Positions 18,433 through 27,945 are shown, counted from the first letter of the stretch. The stretch is 64,000 nt of DNA from Deltaproteobacteria bacterium (GCA_024279915.1 JAJRRB010000061.1:1-64000); one strand, 5' to 3'. Notes: generated by a model from the letters alone, not told the origin. Numbers and translations: made by a program.

Positions 18433-20133
18433 ATGAAGTTTGTCACGAGCCAGCTGTTATCTATCCTTATCCCGAAACACGTCCGCCCCAATCTCCGGGC
18501 CCTGGCAAGCTATACGCTCCTGTTGGTGGCGACCGTAGCGCTCTTTGCCGCTGGCTTCCACTGGATCATGTACCAAGTCGAGGGGCAGGAGCACTCCTGG
18601 ATCACAGGAGTTTACTGGGCTCTCACGGTCATGACCACCCTCGGGTTCGGCGACATCACTTTCCACAGCGATCTGGGTCGCTTGTTCAGCCTTGTGGTTC
18701 TCCTGACCGGTGTCGTGTTGCTCCTGATCGTGCTGCCGTTCGTATTCATCCGGTTCTTCTACGCACCGTGGATGGAGTCCAGAATGCGGTTTCATGCGCC
18801 CAGAGCAGTCCCCCCCGGCACTCAAGGTCATGTCATCCTGTGCAGCCTCGACAGCTTGGCCACGTCGTTGATGACACGGCTGCGACTACACGGTATCACC
18901 CACTTCGTGATCGAACCTGACCCGGTCAAAGCTGTGCAACTGCACATCGACGGCGTGCCTGTGGTGACCGGAGGAGCGGAGGACCGGACCACCTACGAGG
19001 CATTGGAAGTGGCGCAAGCCCGGATGGTGGTCGCCAACTGCGCCGACACGATCAACACCAACATCACCCTGACGATCCGGGAACTCTCTCCGCAAGTGCC
19101 CATCGCTGCGGTGGCGGAGCACGAGCAGTCCATCGATCTGCTGGAACTGAGCGGCAGCAATCACGTTCTGCCCCTCAAACTCCGGCTGGGGGAGCACCTC
19201 GCCAACCGTGTCAGCGCCGGGCACCTCCACTGCCACGTGGTCGGGCGGATGGGAGATCTTCTGATCGCTGAGTTCCCGGTGCACAACACCCCGCTGGCCG
19301 GTCGTTCCCTGCGGGAAATGCAGCTGAGGGAGACCTTCGGCTTGAACGTGGTGGCGGTGTGGGAACGGGGGCGCCTGGTCCCGGTCACGCCCGACACCAT
19401 CCTTGCCGACGGGAGCTTTCCGGTGGTGATGGGGTCCGAAGATCAGATCACCAAACTCGACACTTATCTGGTGATCTACAACACCAATTTCAATCCGGTG
19501 CTCGTGATCGGTGGCGGCAAGGTGGGCTGCGTCACCACCCAAACCCTCCGGAGTCGTGGAGTGACAGTTCACATGATCGAGCGCGAGGAGACTCTGCGGA
19601 GTTCTCTGGAGGGGGTCGCCGACCGGTTGTTTATCGGCGACGCAGCTGACCGGGAGCTGCTCATGAGTGCGGGGTTGGCCGAAGCCCCCAGCGTGCTGCT
19701 CACCACTAATGATGACGCCATGAACATCTACCTGGCGGTGTACTACCGTCGCCTGAATCCGGAACTCCGGGTGATCAGCCGTATCACTCACGAGCGTAAC
19801 ATTGAAGCGATCCACCGGGCTGGCGCCGACTTTGTGCTGAGCTACGCGTCTCTGGGATCCGAGTCCGTTATGTCGCTGCTGCAGAGTCGAGAGTCAGTGA
19901 TCCTGGGTGAGGGGTTTGACCTCTTTTATATACCCGTGCCTGCGAGCCTGGCTGGACAGGCCCTGGCAACCAGCCATATCCGGGCGCAGACCGGTCTCAA
20001 TGTGCTGGCGCTACGCCTGCCCGATGGCGAAGTCATTCCGGCTACGGCCTCGATGGTCCTTAAGCCGGGTTGTGAGCTGGTGATGTTGGGGAACGAACCC
20101 CAGCGCCAGGATTTCATCGATGAGTTCCGATGA
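18433..20133 (+). CDS. Two-TM potassium channel with tandem RCK (TrkA-N) domains
   Basis: A 566-residue protein from ATG 18433, which has AAGGA 6-7 nt upstream (an in-frame TTG lies 15 nt before). Outer helix LLLVATVALFAAGFHWIMY, pore helix plus K+ selectivity filter TTLGFGD, and inner helix FSLVVLLTGVVLLLIVLPF occupy about residues 25-115. Two cytoplasmic RCK/TrkA-N modules follow: the first (about 135-260) has a degenerate nucleotide loop (ILCSLDSLA), and the second (about 355-480) a proper Rossmann loop (VIGGGKVG) and acidic GDAADRELL; each is followed by a TrkA-C-like segment. A ligand-gated K+ channel in the inner membrane. The gene is visibly GC-richer (CTC/GTG/CGG-rich codons) than the pfa genes before and the methyltransferase after it, and it is followed by a second copy of the pfaC 3' end. 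Both point to acquisition. It has no evident link to lipid synthesis. Confidence 0.88.
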   Translation: MKFVTSQLLSILIPKHVRPNLRALASYTLLLVATVALFAAGFHWIMYQVEGQEHSWITGVYWALTVMTTLGFGDITFHSDLGRLFSLVVLLTGVVLLLIVLPFVFIRFFYAPWMESRMRFHAPRAVPPGTQGHVILCSLDSLATSLMTRLRLHGITHFVIEPDPVKAVQLHIDGVPVVTGGAEDRTTYEALEVAQARMVVANCADTINTNITLTIRELSPQVPIAAVAEHEQSIDLLELSGSNHVLPLKLRLGEHLANRVSAGHLHCHVVGRMGDLLIAEFPVHNTPLAGRSLREMQLRETFGLNVVAVWERGRLVPVTPDTILADGSFPVVMGSEDQITKLDTYLVIYNTNFNPVLVIGGGKVGCVTTQTLRSRGVTVHMIEREETLRSSLEGVADRLFIGDAADRELLMSAGLAEAPSVLLTTNDDAMNIYLAVYYRRLNPELRVISRITHERNIEAIHRAGADFVLSYASLGSESVMSLLQSRESVILGEGFDLFYIPVPASLAGQALATSHIRAQTGLNVLALRLPDGEVIPATASMVLKPGCELVMLGNEPQRQDFIDEFR

Positions 20134-20168
20134 GGGTCGGGTGAACCCTCGATTGCCAGCGACTCTAG

Positions 20169-20243
20169 GCGGAGGGTCGTTTGTCGGTGGATGGCAAGAT
20201 CTTCTGTCAGATGAAGGACTTTACGATCATGGTCAAACGTTAG
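20169..20243 (+). pseudogene. Diverged remnant of a pfaC 3' end
   Basis: Without a start codon, the frame from 20169 reads AEGRLSVDGKIFCQMKDF-TIMVKR-stop (TAG 20241-20243). It aligns without gaps over 75 bp to the displaced pfaC end at 18215-18289 (ADGFLSVDGKVIYQMKDF-SLRCKS-stop). I count about 48 of 75 identical bases and 14 of 24 identical residues. An in-frame stop lies directly upstream. It is therefore a broken end of a second, diverged pfaC, now downstream of the K+ channel gene. Confidence 0.75.
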
Positions 20244-20426
20244 AGCTTAAGGTCTGAGCTTGCGACTATATTGATCTGGTGGTATTTTCGGACATCACTC
20301 CTGTAGACGATTCGCAATGAAATGACAAGTCATGGCTTGTATTTGACCAGGACGACTTATTCTGTCACGGCTGTTCTTTAGCTTCATAATGTATCAAGAT
20401 TTCTTCTTGTAGAGAGCTGTAGAACC

Positions 20427-23396
20427 ATGACTGGTTTAATTGACGAAAAATTTAAAACTGAGTTGAACAGCTTGGAGATGCTCTCTCCGGATGGTGAACC
20501 GACCAGTCTTTACTTTGTCAAAGACAGAGAAACTACCCAAGATCCTCGTATTCGTATTGCACTGGAAAAGGCGGCAAAATACCACGTCGATGCCGTTTTC
20601 TTTCGTATTTTTCCTGATGAAGCAAAGCGTTCACCCATACCTCAGATTTATATTTATCATGACACGTCACTTACGTTAGATGAAGCAAAGTATGCGGAAA
20701 TGCACCGTCTGCTTTGGAATGCGGGTCTCGTTCCCTTAATTTTTATCCTCACTGCCGGCCAGGTGAAAGTCCTTAACTGCCGACAGGAACCCCAAATTGA
20801 TAAAATTGATAACAGCCCTGTTCTCACACCTTTTCGTACTCTTGAAAAGCTCGTAGCTGCGAATCGGTTTTTTGCTGCTCGTGAAATTGCTGCTGGAACC
20901 CTCTGGGAAGATACGAAATTTAAGAACGATTTCACTCTTGAAAAAACAGCATACTTCAAACTTCTCAGTCACCTGAAGTCATTCAGGCAAGACCTGCTTA
21001 ACCTGAAAATTTTGACGGAACCAACGGTCAATCGTATTCTGGTTATGGCGATACTGATTAAGTATCTGAATGACCGTAAAGATGCAGCAGGGAACCGGGT
21101 GTTTGAAAAGGGTTTTATGCGTCGTTTTTCCCATGCGGACAACGACAACCTTGACTGTCTATTTCGTGAAAAAGGTTGCTGTATCAACCTGTTTGAGCAT
21201 CTGAGTAAAAGATTTAACGGCGGAATTTTCGACTTAACTGATAATGAAAAACTGGAACTGATTAAAGCAGACCTGTCTCCGATTGCCAATTTTCTGAAAG
21301 GGGATCAGGAGCCGAATGGGCAGGGACTTTTCTGGCCGCTCTATTCTTTCGAAGACTTGCCGGTAGAGTTGATCAGTAATATTTACGAAGAATTTCTTGC
21401 CGAGGATAACAAGGGTGTTGTTTACACTCCGCCCATGCTGGTTGATTTTCTTCTGGATCAGAGTTTGCCCCTTGATGCAAAAAGCCTTTCCTGGAAAATT
21501 CTTGATCCTGCGTGCGGTTCCGGAATTTTTCTGGTCGGAGCATTCAAACGCTTGATTCAGTACTGGCGCATGGCCAATAACTGGCAGCAGCCCACATACA
21601 GTGATTTACAGGGACTCCTGAAAAACAACATTTTCGGTTTTGACCGGGAGAATGAAGCGGTGTTGGTCGCAGCATTCAGCCTGTGTGTTGCCCTGTGTGA
21701 TGAGTTGGAACCGTTGGTTATCTGGAATAAGCTGAAATTCGATGACCTGCGTAAACGCAATCTTCAAACAAGAGATTTCTTCGAAATCGTTGAGTCCGGC
21801 AAGTTCGATAATCATTTTGATTTAATAATCGGCAATCCGCCATTTGAAAGCTCTTTGACTACTGATGCGGCAAAGAGGGTTGAAGCCTCAAATGCCAAAC
21901 ATCGGCCGAAGCTCCCGGATACACAGCTTGCGTTGCTCTTCCTTGAACAATCCTTCCGGCTTGCGCGTGAGAATGCAACGGTTTGCCTGATACAACCTGC
22001 GGGGCCGCTACTTTATAATGGGAACGCGCTGGGTTTTCGCGGTGATCTTTTTGAGCGCTTCGCCATCGATCAGGTCTTTGATTTTACTCCCTTGGAAGGC
22101 ACGCTTTTCTCAAAAGCCCAGGTAGCCACAGCTGCGGTAATCGGGACCAATGCACCGGCAATTAGAGAGAAAGTTTTGCATATAACTTTCCGCAGAACCA
22201 GGGCTATTAAAGAAAAGCTGTTGTTTGAGCTGGATGCATACGATTTTCACTGGGTTTCCAGAAAAGCTATATCAAGGAACCGCTACGCTTGGAAAGCGAA
22301 CCTTCTTGGTGGCGGACGAATTCATCGGCTGCTGGATCGACTAATGAGTGATTTTCCAACATTAGGTGAATATCTTGAAAAAAAACGAAAGAAAAATGGC
22401 TGGCAGTTTGGAGAAGGCTATAGCGTTGGGGGCGGGCGTTTCCTGAATGTATTGCCAGAAGCAAAAGGACTGGCTAAGTTGACACCCGATGAGCGAATGC
22501 AGCAGTTCAATCTACAGAGAACTCCAAAAATTGCAGCGTGGTTAACAGGAAAACAAAAAGTTGAACCAAAATCTTTAACACAAGAGGGTATTGATTGGCA
22601 GGGTGTATCAAGTTGTGATGATCTCTTTTTTCAAGAAACATGTAGCAGTATTAAAGCCATCTTTACACCTCCCCATGTCCTTATTAGGGAAAAGGTGGAA
22701 GGGCTGTCAATTCCTGCAGTATTTTCAGATAAAGAACTGGTCTTCACAAACCAGATTGTTGGAATTCATGCTCCCGCAAATGACCGTGAGCATCTACAGT
22801 CTTTGGCTAAGAGGCTGAACGAGTCAGATATCTATGGAATTCTGTCCGTTCTGCTCAGTGGGCGAATATTGGTCAGTCGTTCAAATTCCTTGTACCTTAC
22901 TGATATCAGGGCCCTTCCTTACCCCAAAGATAGGGAAGATATCGAGCTGAATTTCTGGGAACAAGCCTTGGTCGATGATGTTGCAAACTACCTCATTGAT
23001 TTTCGTCGCAGTGGCGAAAAAGCAGCCGTTCTCAACAAAGCGGACGAATCCGACTTATGCAGTTTCGGAGAAATGTATTGTGAGATTCTCAACCCAGTAT
23101 ACAAAGAGTTCAGGCCGTTAGAGCCGATTCCGCTGGGTGCTTTTATCTGCTATCCCTTTTGCTACGGTGATTCTCCTCAAGTAAACATACCGGAGCAAGA
23201 TACGCTTGTTTCTTTCCTTGATGATTTGTTACGTCGTCAACATGGAAGTCGTTTGTTCATTAATCGGATTCTCCGTCTTTACGAAGAGAATGTGATCTTC
23301 ATGATCAAACCGAATCAGAAACGGTTTTGGCTTCGTTCAATTGCTCTTCGCGATGCCGATGAAACTTTGGCTGATCTTTTGGAGCAGGGGTATTGA
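20427..23396 (+). CDS. Large N6-adenine DNA methyltransferase (Type IIG/Eco57I-like architecture)
   Basis: 989 residues. N-terminal about 180 residues form an alpha/beta domain with DAVFFRIFPDE and PQIYIYHD, of the kind seen at the front of large modification enzymes; I cannot confirm a nuclease motif in it. A helical part follows, then the SAM-dependent methyltransferase core: motif I DPACGSGIF at 360-368 and catalytic motif IV NPPF at 470-473, giving the N6-adenine (gamma-like) type. Residues about 620-960 are probably the target-recognition region (RYAWKANLLGGGRIHRLLDRL and later). It is the first gene of a tight set: its TGA overlaps the start of the small nuclease-like gene, and the primase-helicase follows. 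Base composition is lower in GC than the pfa/ole genes. Likely the modification arm of a defence system; sequence specificity is unknown. Confidence 0.85.
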   Translation: MTGLIDEKFKTELNSLEMLSPDGEPTSLYFVKDRETTQDPRIRIALEKAAKYHVDAVFFRIFPDEAKRSPIPQIYIYHDTSLTLDEAKYAEMHRLLWNAGLVPLIFILTAGQVKVLNCRQEPQIDKIDNSPVLTPFRTLEKLVAANRFFAAREIAAGTLWEDTKFKNDFTLEKTAYFKLLSHLKSFRQDLLNLKILTEPTVNRILVMAILIKYLNDRKDAAGNRVFEKGFMRRFSHADNDNLDCLFREKGCCINLFEHLSKRFNGGIFDLTDNEKLELIKADLSPIANFLKGDQEPNGQGLFWPLYSFEDLPVELISNIYEEFLAEDNKGVVYTPPMLVDFLLDQSLPLDAKSLSWKILDPACGSGIFLVGAFKRLIQYWRMANNWQQPTYSDLQGLLKNNIFGFDRENEAVLVAAFSLCVALCDELEPLVIWNKLKFDDLRKRNLQTRDFFEIVESGKFDNHFDLIIGNPPFESSLTTDAAKRVEASNAKHRPKLPDTQLALLFLEQSFRLARENATVCLIQPAGPLLYNGNALGFRGDLFERFAIDQVFDFTPLEGTLFSKAQVATAAVIGTNAPAIREKVLHITFRRTRAIKEKLLFELDAYDFHWVSRKAISRNRYAWKANLLGGGRIHRLLDRLMSDFPTLGEYLEKKRKKNGWQFGEGYSVGGGRFLNVLPEAKGLAKLTPDERMQQFNLQRTPKIAAWLTGKQKVEPKSLTQEGIDWQGVSSCDDLFFQETCSSIKAIFTPPHVLIREKVEGLSIPAVFSDKELVFTNQIVGIHAPANDREHLQSLAKRLNESDIYGILSVLLSGRILVSRSNSLYLTDIRALPYPKDREDIELNFWEQALVDDVANYLIDFRRSGEKAAVLNKADESDLCSFGEMYCEILNPVYKEFRPLEPIPLGAFICYPFCYGDSPQVNIPEQDTLVSFLDDLLRRQHGSRLFINRILRLYEENVIFMIKPNQKRFWLRSIALRDADETLADLLEQGY

Positions 23397-24112
23397 GCGT
23401 CGTGATGGCCCATCCAAAAAGACGAATGCTTGGGGGCGCAGGTGATTTGTGCGGCCCGATACCGAACGCTCAGTTTAACAGTGTTGTCGACCTCATTTCC
23501 CTTTCTTTGCCCCTGTTTGCGAAATCGGCTCTACAAGATGAGATTAAGAGTGAGAATGGATTAAATAGGCGTTTGGCGCGATTTGTCTCAAATATTGCGG
23601 CCCAAAGAGAGCTTCCCTTTATTGCTCAGCCTGAAAGTATGGAGGACGAAACCAGTGGTAGTAGCCCCGCCACGGATATCGGTATTCATCTCAAAGCAGA
23701 CGATATTGAGAGTGACCCACCTAAAGTCACGGTTTTCGAGGGCAAACGATTGTCCACGAATCTTCCCAAACATCGAAGAAAAGAATATGTAATTGGGCAT
23801 GATAAGGATGGAAAACACGTTAAGTGTGGTGGTATAGAACGGTTTAAGTTGTCGATTCATGCCAAAGAGTTTAAGCGTGCTGGTATGATTGGCTACGTTC
23901 AAGATGGAACTTCTGAGAACTGGCGAACACAGGTCAACACCTGTATTGCCGAATTAAGTTGCCAACAACATAACCCGTCATGGGCAGTTCAAGAACAATT
24001 GACATCGCTTGCGAAGAATGAGCGAGTCTCCGAATGTTCGTCAATTGTCAGCCGTGTGGACGGAAATCTTCATTTGACACACTTATGGATTGATCTTGGG
24101 CAAGAGGATTAG
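23393..24112 (+). CDS. Putative PD-(D/E)XK-type nuclease partner of the methyltransferase
   Basis: 239 residues of no family I can name. The one suggestive feature is ATDIGIHLKADD (Asp near 94) followed about 18 residues later by KVTVFEGKRLSTN, i.e. D-x(n)-E-x-K on adjacent strands, which is the shape of the PD-(D/E)XK restriction nuclease core. A preceding Glu (PESMEDE) could complete the metal site. The start is uncertain: TTG 23393 overlaps the methyltransferase stop (4 nt), with GTG 23402 and ATG 23405 as alternatives, and GGAGCAGGGG is just upstream. The overlap shows cotranslation with the methyltransferase, and 42 bp separate it from the primase-helicase. The nuclease assignment is inference from motif and context; it could equally be a specificity or accessory protein. 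Confidence 0.55.
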   Translation: MSVVMAHPKRRMLGGAGDLCGPIPNAQFNSVVDLISLSLPLFAKSALQDEIKSENGLNRRLARFVSNIAAQRELPFIAQPESMEDETSGSSPATDIGIHLKADDIESDPPKVTVFEGKRLSTNLPKHRRKEYVIGHDKDGKHVKCGGIERFKLSIHAKEFKRAGMIGYVQDGTSENWRTQVNTCIAELSCQQHNPSWAVQEQLTSLAKNERVSECSSIVSRVDGNLHLTHLWIDLGQED

Positions 24113-24154
24113 CATTGCTCTTGATTGCTTAATTTCGTCTGGTATATTCCTCCC

Positions 24155-26548
24155 ATGACTGAACACAGCAAGGACTCCTCAGAAAAGCTTTCAAAAGATA
24201 CAACTAGAGAAGACCTACGTCTGCTACAGGAAGAGAACTTACGTCTCAAAGCTTTGCTGAAGAAACACGGTATTACTTGGCAAGAGGTTAGCAGCCCTCC
24301 CAAAGAGGCCTGTGAACACTTTCCTGAGGTTCAGCAGGTCAACCTCTCCATAGATCAAAAAGTTACACTTTTTAGGCGCTTATTTCGAGGTCGAACCGAC
24401 ATTTACCCGACGCGGTGGAAATCGGCGAAGGGGAGAGCTGGCTATTCACCTGCTTGCGATAATGAATGGAAGGCCGGTCTGTGCAACAAACCCAAAGTAA
24501 AATGCGCTGATTGTGACAACCGCCTTTTCCTTCCAGTTACAGATCAAGTCATCTACGATCACCTGTCTGGTAAACATACTGTCGGCGTTTATCCACTCCT
24601 AGCGGATGACTCCTGCTGTTTTCTGGCTGTTGATTTTGATAAATCAGAGTGGGAAGAAGATTCCAGGGCTTTCATGCAATCGTGCATCGAACTGGAAGTC
24701 CCTGCTGCGTTGGAAATTTCACGATCAGGACAAGGCGCTCACGTTTGGGTGTTCTTCTCGCATCCAGTGCCTGCACGCGAAGCAAGACAACTCGGTGCGG
24801 CGTTGATCAGTTATACCTGTGACCGAACGCGTCAGCTGTCTCTTGCCAGCTATGATCGCTTTTTCCCAAACCAGGACATCATGCCGAAGGGTGGTTTCGG
24901 CAACTTGATCGCACTGCCGCTACAGAAGCAACCGCGTGAGAGAAACTGTAGCGTCTTTGTTAACCTGGATCTGAATCCACACCCTGACCAATGGCAGTTT
25001 TTGGCATCATTGAAGCCAATGACACCTTCTGAACTTGATGCTGTTCTCTTGCGTGCTAGTGACGGCAAACACCCGCTTGATGTGGCCTTTCTCTCTGAGG
25101 AAAATGATCACAAGCCTTGGCAAAGGCCATTAACTGTTCAAAAGCAAATCTCTGGTCCACTGCCAGAGGAATTAACTTTGGTTTTGGCCAACCAGATTTT
25201 CATTGCAAAAAACGATATCCCCCAAGCATTGGCAAATCGTCTGGTTCGCATAGCAGCTTTTCAGAATCCTGAATTCTACAAGGCACAGGCGATGCGGCTT
25301 CCCGTCTGGGACAAGCCACGCATCATAGGATGTGCTGAAAACTTACCCCATCATATTGGCCTCCCCAGCGGTTGTTTTGAGTCAGTGCTTGAGCTATTGG
25401 CTCAGAACAATATTCAGACAGTAATACAAGATGAGCGAGTGACAGGGAAGAAGATAGCAGCAAAATTTACCGGGAAGTTACGTAACGATCAGAAGACTGC
25501 GGTCAGAAACATGATGAAGTATGACATGGGCGTGCTTTGTGCTCCGACAGCGTTTGGGAAAACTGTCACGGCTGCGGCAATGATTGGGCGTCGTAAGGTG
25601 AGTACCTTGATTTTAGTGCATCGGACAGAGCTCATGACTCAGTGGAAAGAAAGAATGATGACATTTCTCGACCTTCCAAAAGAGCTGCCTGGGGTGTTAG
25701 GAGGTGGTAAGAACAAGCTCTCCGGGAAAATTGACATTGCCGTTATGCAGTCACTTTCAAAACGGGAAGATATTCACGATGTTCTTGACTCATACGGTCA
25801 GATTGTTATTGATGAATGCCATCACATTTCAGCCTTCTCTTTCGAGGCGATTTTGAAGCAGGCCAAGGCAAAATTTGTCCTTGGGTTAACTGCGACGCCT
25901 GTAAGACGCGATGGTCACCATCCAATCATTTTCATGCAATGTGGTGCAATCAGGCACACTGCCGCTCAACCCAAGAACCTTCCGACTGAGCTTGAGGTGT
26001 GGCCTCAAAAACTCACTGCCCCACAGTGTCCTCACAACGCAGAGATACAGGATGTTTTTAAGTCACTTGTTTGTGATGAGCGACGGACAAACCGGATTGC
26101 AAAGGACATAGTCAGTGCGTATCAAGAGGGAAGAAAAGTTCTGGTTTTGACTGAACGAACTGAACATTTGGAGCGGCTCCATAGTGTCCTGAGTGAAGAG
26201 GTGCCAAGTTGCTATGTCCTGCACGGTCGCCTGTCAAAGAAACAGCGAGCAACGGTATTAGACTCGCTAAATAAACTTGATGGAAATGCACCCAGAGTGC
26301 TACTGGCGACAGGTCGTTATATCGGAGAAGGGTTTGACCACCCACCCCTTGATACACTGGTTCTCGCTATGCCAATCTCGTGGAAAGGGACTCTGCAGCA
26401 ATATGCCGGACGGCTGCACAGAGAGCATTCCGACAAGCAGGATGTCAGGATCTATGACTACGTTGAATATGACCAACCTAAACTTGCCAGGATGTGGATC
26501 AAGCGTGAACGCGGTTATCGGGCGATGGGCTATAAGGTTCGTTCATAG
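24155..26548 (+). CDS. TOTE-type archaeo-eukaryotic primase fused to SF2 helicase
   Basis: 797 residues from ATG 24155 (a longer TTG reading from 24125 has no ribosome site at the right distance). Order: a short coiled coil (LRLLQEENLRLKALLKKHG, about 19-37), a Cys-rich knuckle (about 100-125, C-x(n)-CNKPKVKCADC), an AEP primase domain with metal-binding D160-F-D162 and S-G-Q-G-A-H196, and DRFFPNQDIMPKGGFGN. A superfamily-2 helicase follows with Walker A APTAFGKT (463-470), Walker B DECH (553-556), LTATPVRRDG, and motif VI QYAGRLHRE (about 748-756). This combination is known from TOTE conflict systems, which are proposed to counter invasive nucleic acids. Here it follows a methyltransferase and a nuclease-like gene in the same direction, so the three probably form one system. 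Confidence 0.85.
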   Translation: MTEHSKDSSEKLSKDTTREDLRLLQEENLRLKALLKKHGITWQEVSSPPKEACEHFPEVQQVNLSIDQKVTLFRRLFRGRTDIYPTRWKSAKGRAGYSPACDNEWKAGLCNKPKVKCADCDNRLFLPVTDQVIYDHLSGKHTVGVYPLLADDSCCFLAVDFDKSEWEEDSRAFMQSCIELEVPAALEISRSGQGAHVWVFFSHPVPAREARQLGAALISYTCDRTRQLSLASYDRFFPNQDIMPKGGFGNLIALPLQKQPRERNCSVFVNLDLNPHPDQWQFLASLKPMTPSELDAVLLRASDGKHPLDVAFLSEENDHKPWQRPLTVQKQISGPLPEELTLVLANQIFIAKNDIPQALANRLVRIAAFQNPEFYKAQAMRLPVWDKPRIIGCAENLPHHIGLPSGCFESVLELLAQNNIQTVIQDERVTGKKIAAKFTGKLRNDQKTAVRNMMKYDMGVLCAPTAFGKTVTAAAMIGRRKVSTLILVHRTELMTQWKERMMTFLDLPKELPGVLGGGKNKLSGKIDIAVMQSLSKREDIHDVLDSYGQIVIDECHHISAFSFEAILKQAKAKFVLGLTATPVRRDGHHPIIFMQCGAIRHTAAQPKNLPTELEVWPQKLTAPQCPHNAEIQDVFKSLVCDERRTNRIAKDIVSAYQEGRKVLVLTERTEHLERLHSVLSEEVPSCYVLHGRLSKKQRATVLDSLNKLDGNAPRVLLATGRYIGEGFDHPPLDTLVLAMPISWKGTLQQYAGRLHREHSDKQDVRIYDYVEYDQPKLARMWIKRERGYRAMGYKVRS

Positions 26549-26704
26549 CAATGAACGGGTCAGATGACGATAAGAATTTCAAGTTAATTAATCTCACTGA
26601 TTAGGGTTTGAGTTGTCCTCTTACAGCTTTACAGCTTTATCCGTTACTTGTACTATATGCGGGTCTCATCGCAGAATCTTGGATTAACCCAAATGGTGGC
26701 ATGA

Positions 26705-27748
26705 ATGAAGTACTCACGAGTTTATATCGAATCAGTCGGCTATGAGCTGGCACCGATAGTCGTTACATCGACAGAGCTGGAAAACCGTTTGCAGCCGATG
26801 TACGACGCCTTGCATATTCCTATGGGACAGCTGGAAGCGTTGACCGGGATCAAAGAGCGGCGCTGGTGGAAACCGAATACGCGTGTCTCTGAAGGGGCAA
26901 TTGCTGCGGCGAAAAAAGCTTTGCGCGAACGGAATATCTCTCCGGATGATATTGGCGCGCTCGTCTATGCCGGTGTCTGCCGTGAGCATTTTGAGCCAGC
27001 AACAGCCTGTCAGGTGGCTTCGGCCCTTGGTATCCAGGGGAACGTGGCGATTTACGATACCTCAAATGCCTGTCTCGGTGTCCTCAATGGTGTACTCGAT
27101 ATAGCCAACCGCATCGAACTTGGCCAGATCCGGGCCGGACTTGTGGTCGCCTGCGAGAGTTCTCGCGAGATTAACGAGATCATGATTCAGCAGATGCTGG
27201 CCAAGCCGACCATGGAAAACTTTACCAAGTCGCTGGCAACTTTGACCGGCGGCTCCGGTGCGGCAGCTGTTCTTCTCACTGATGGTTCTTTTACTCCTGC
27301 ACGTCGTCCCAAACTGCTTGGTGGTGTTAATCTTGCCGAACCTCAGCACCACACCCTTTGTCGTTGGGGAATCATGTCCGACGACCCGGAAAACCATGTC
27401 CCCTACATGCAGACTGATGCCGTTGCCGTCATGAAATATGGTGTGGAGCTTGGCAAACGAACCTGGGACGCTTTCTCCAAAGAACTTGATCTCACTACTG
27501 ATCGAATAGACAAGGTCATCTGTCATCAGGTGGGCGAGGCCCATCAGAAACTGATTTTACAGACGATCGGACTCTCTGCAGAAAAAGATTTTTCCTCTTA
27601 CGAATTTCTCGGTAACATGGGCACAGTCTCTCTACCTGTGACTGCTGCAATCGCCAAGGAACGTGATTTTCTCCTGCCAGGGGATATCGTCGGCTTTCTC
27701 GGCATCGGTAGTGGTCTCAATTGCCTCATGCTTGCTATCCAGTGGTAG
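26705..27748 (+). CDS. oleA: OleA, head-to-head acyl-CoA condensing thiolase-fold enzyme
   Basis: 347 residues of the FabH/thiolase superfamily. The catalytic triad is visible: Cys123 in YDTSNACLGVLNG, His274 in ICHQVGEAH and Asn304 in FLGNMGTVSLP. The TGIKERRWW motif near residue 47 and the N-terminal RVYIESVGYELAP are typical of OleA rather than FabH. It performs a non-decarboxylative Claisen condensation of two fatty acyl-CoAs to a 2-alkyl-3-ketoacid, the first step of bacterial long-chain olefin synthesis. ATG 26705 follows a GGTGG; an ATG 4 nt earlier is out of frame. oleA is followed by a 197-bp gap with a large inverted repeat and then oleBCD, so it may have its own transcript level. 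Confidence 0.93.
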   Translation: MKYSRVYIESVGYELAPIVVTSTELENRLQPMYDALHIPMGQLEALTGIKERRWWKPNTRVSEGAIAAAKKALRERNISPDDIGALVYAGVCREHFEPATACQVASALGIQGNVAIYDTSNACLGVLNGVLDIANRIELGQIRAGLVVACESSREINEIMIQQMLAKPTMENFTKSLATLTGGSGAAAVLLTDGSFTPARRPKLLGGVNLAEPQHHTLCRWGIMSDDPENHVPYMQTDAVAVMKYGVELGKRTWDAFSKELDLTTDRIDKVICHQVGEAHQKLILQTIGLSAEKDFSSYEFLGNMGTVSLPVTAAIAKERDFLLPGDIVGFLGIGSGLNCLMLAIQW

Positions 27749-27771
27749 GTTTTGCTTTTAAGGTCAAAGGC

Positions 27772-27878
27772 AAATTAGCCGCTGATAGAATCTGATCAGA
27801 TCTGATAAAGGCAAGAGGAAATTAGACGAGGTTTACGGTTACCATCAGATTTTATCAGATGTTATCCGCGGCCAATTG
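27772..27878. repeat. Long imperfect inverted repeat between oleA and oleB
   Basis: The arms are about 27772-27808 and 27843-27878. The left arm reads aaattagccgctgatagaat and continues with tctgatcagatctgat; the right arm is its near-perfect complement (inverted: caattggccgcggataacat, then ctgataaaatctgat). The loop is about 34 nt. In RNA this would be a strong hairpin between two genes of one pathway. It may be a REP/MITE-like element or a processing/attenuation structure; it has no T-run typical of a terminator. Confidence 0.75.
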
Positions 27879-27945
27879 TTTGTGGCTTTTAGAGAACCAT
27901 ATCCAGCTTTTCACCCAAGTCCTTAAATATCCAAATGAGTAAATA

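Noticed and set aside
18886-19815. 309-codon minus-strand frame opposite the K+ channel gene
   Set aside because: His/Arg/Asp-rich shadow of a GC-rich gene; no domain.
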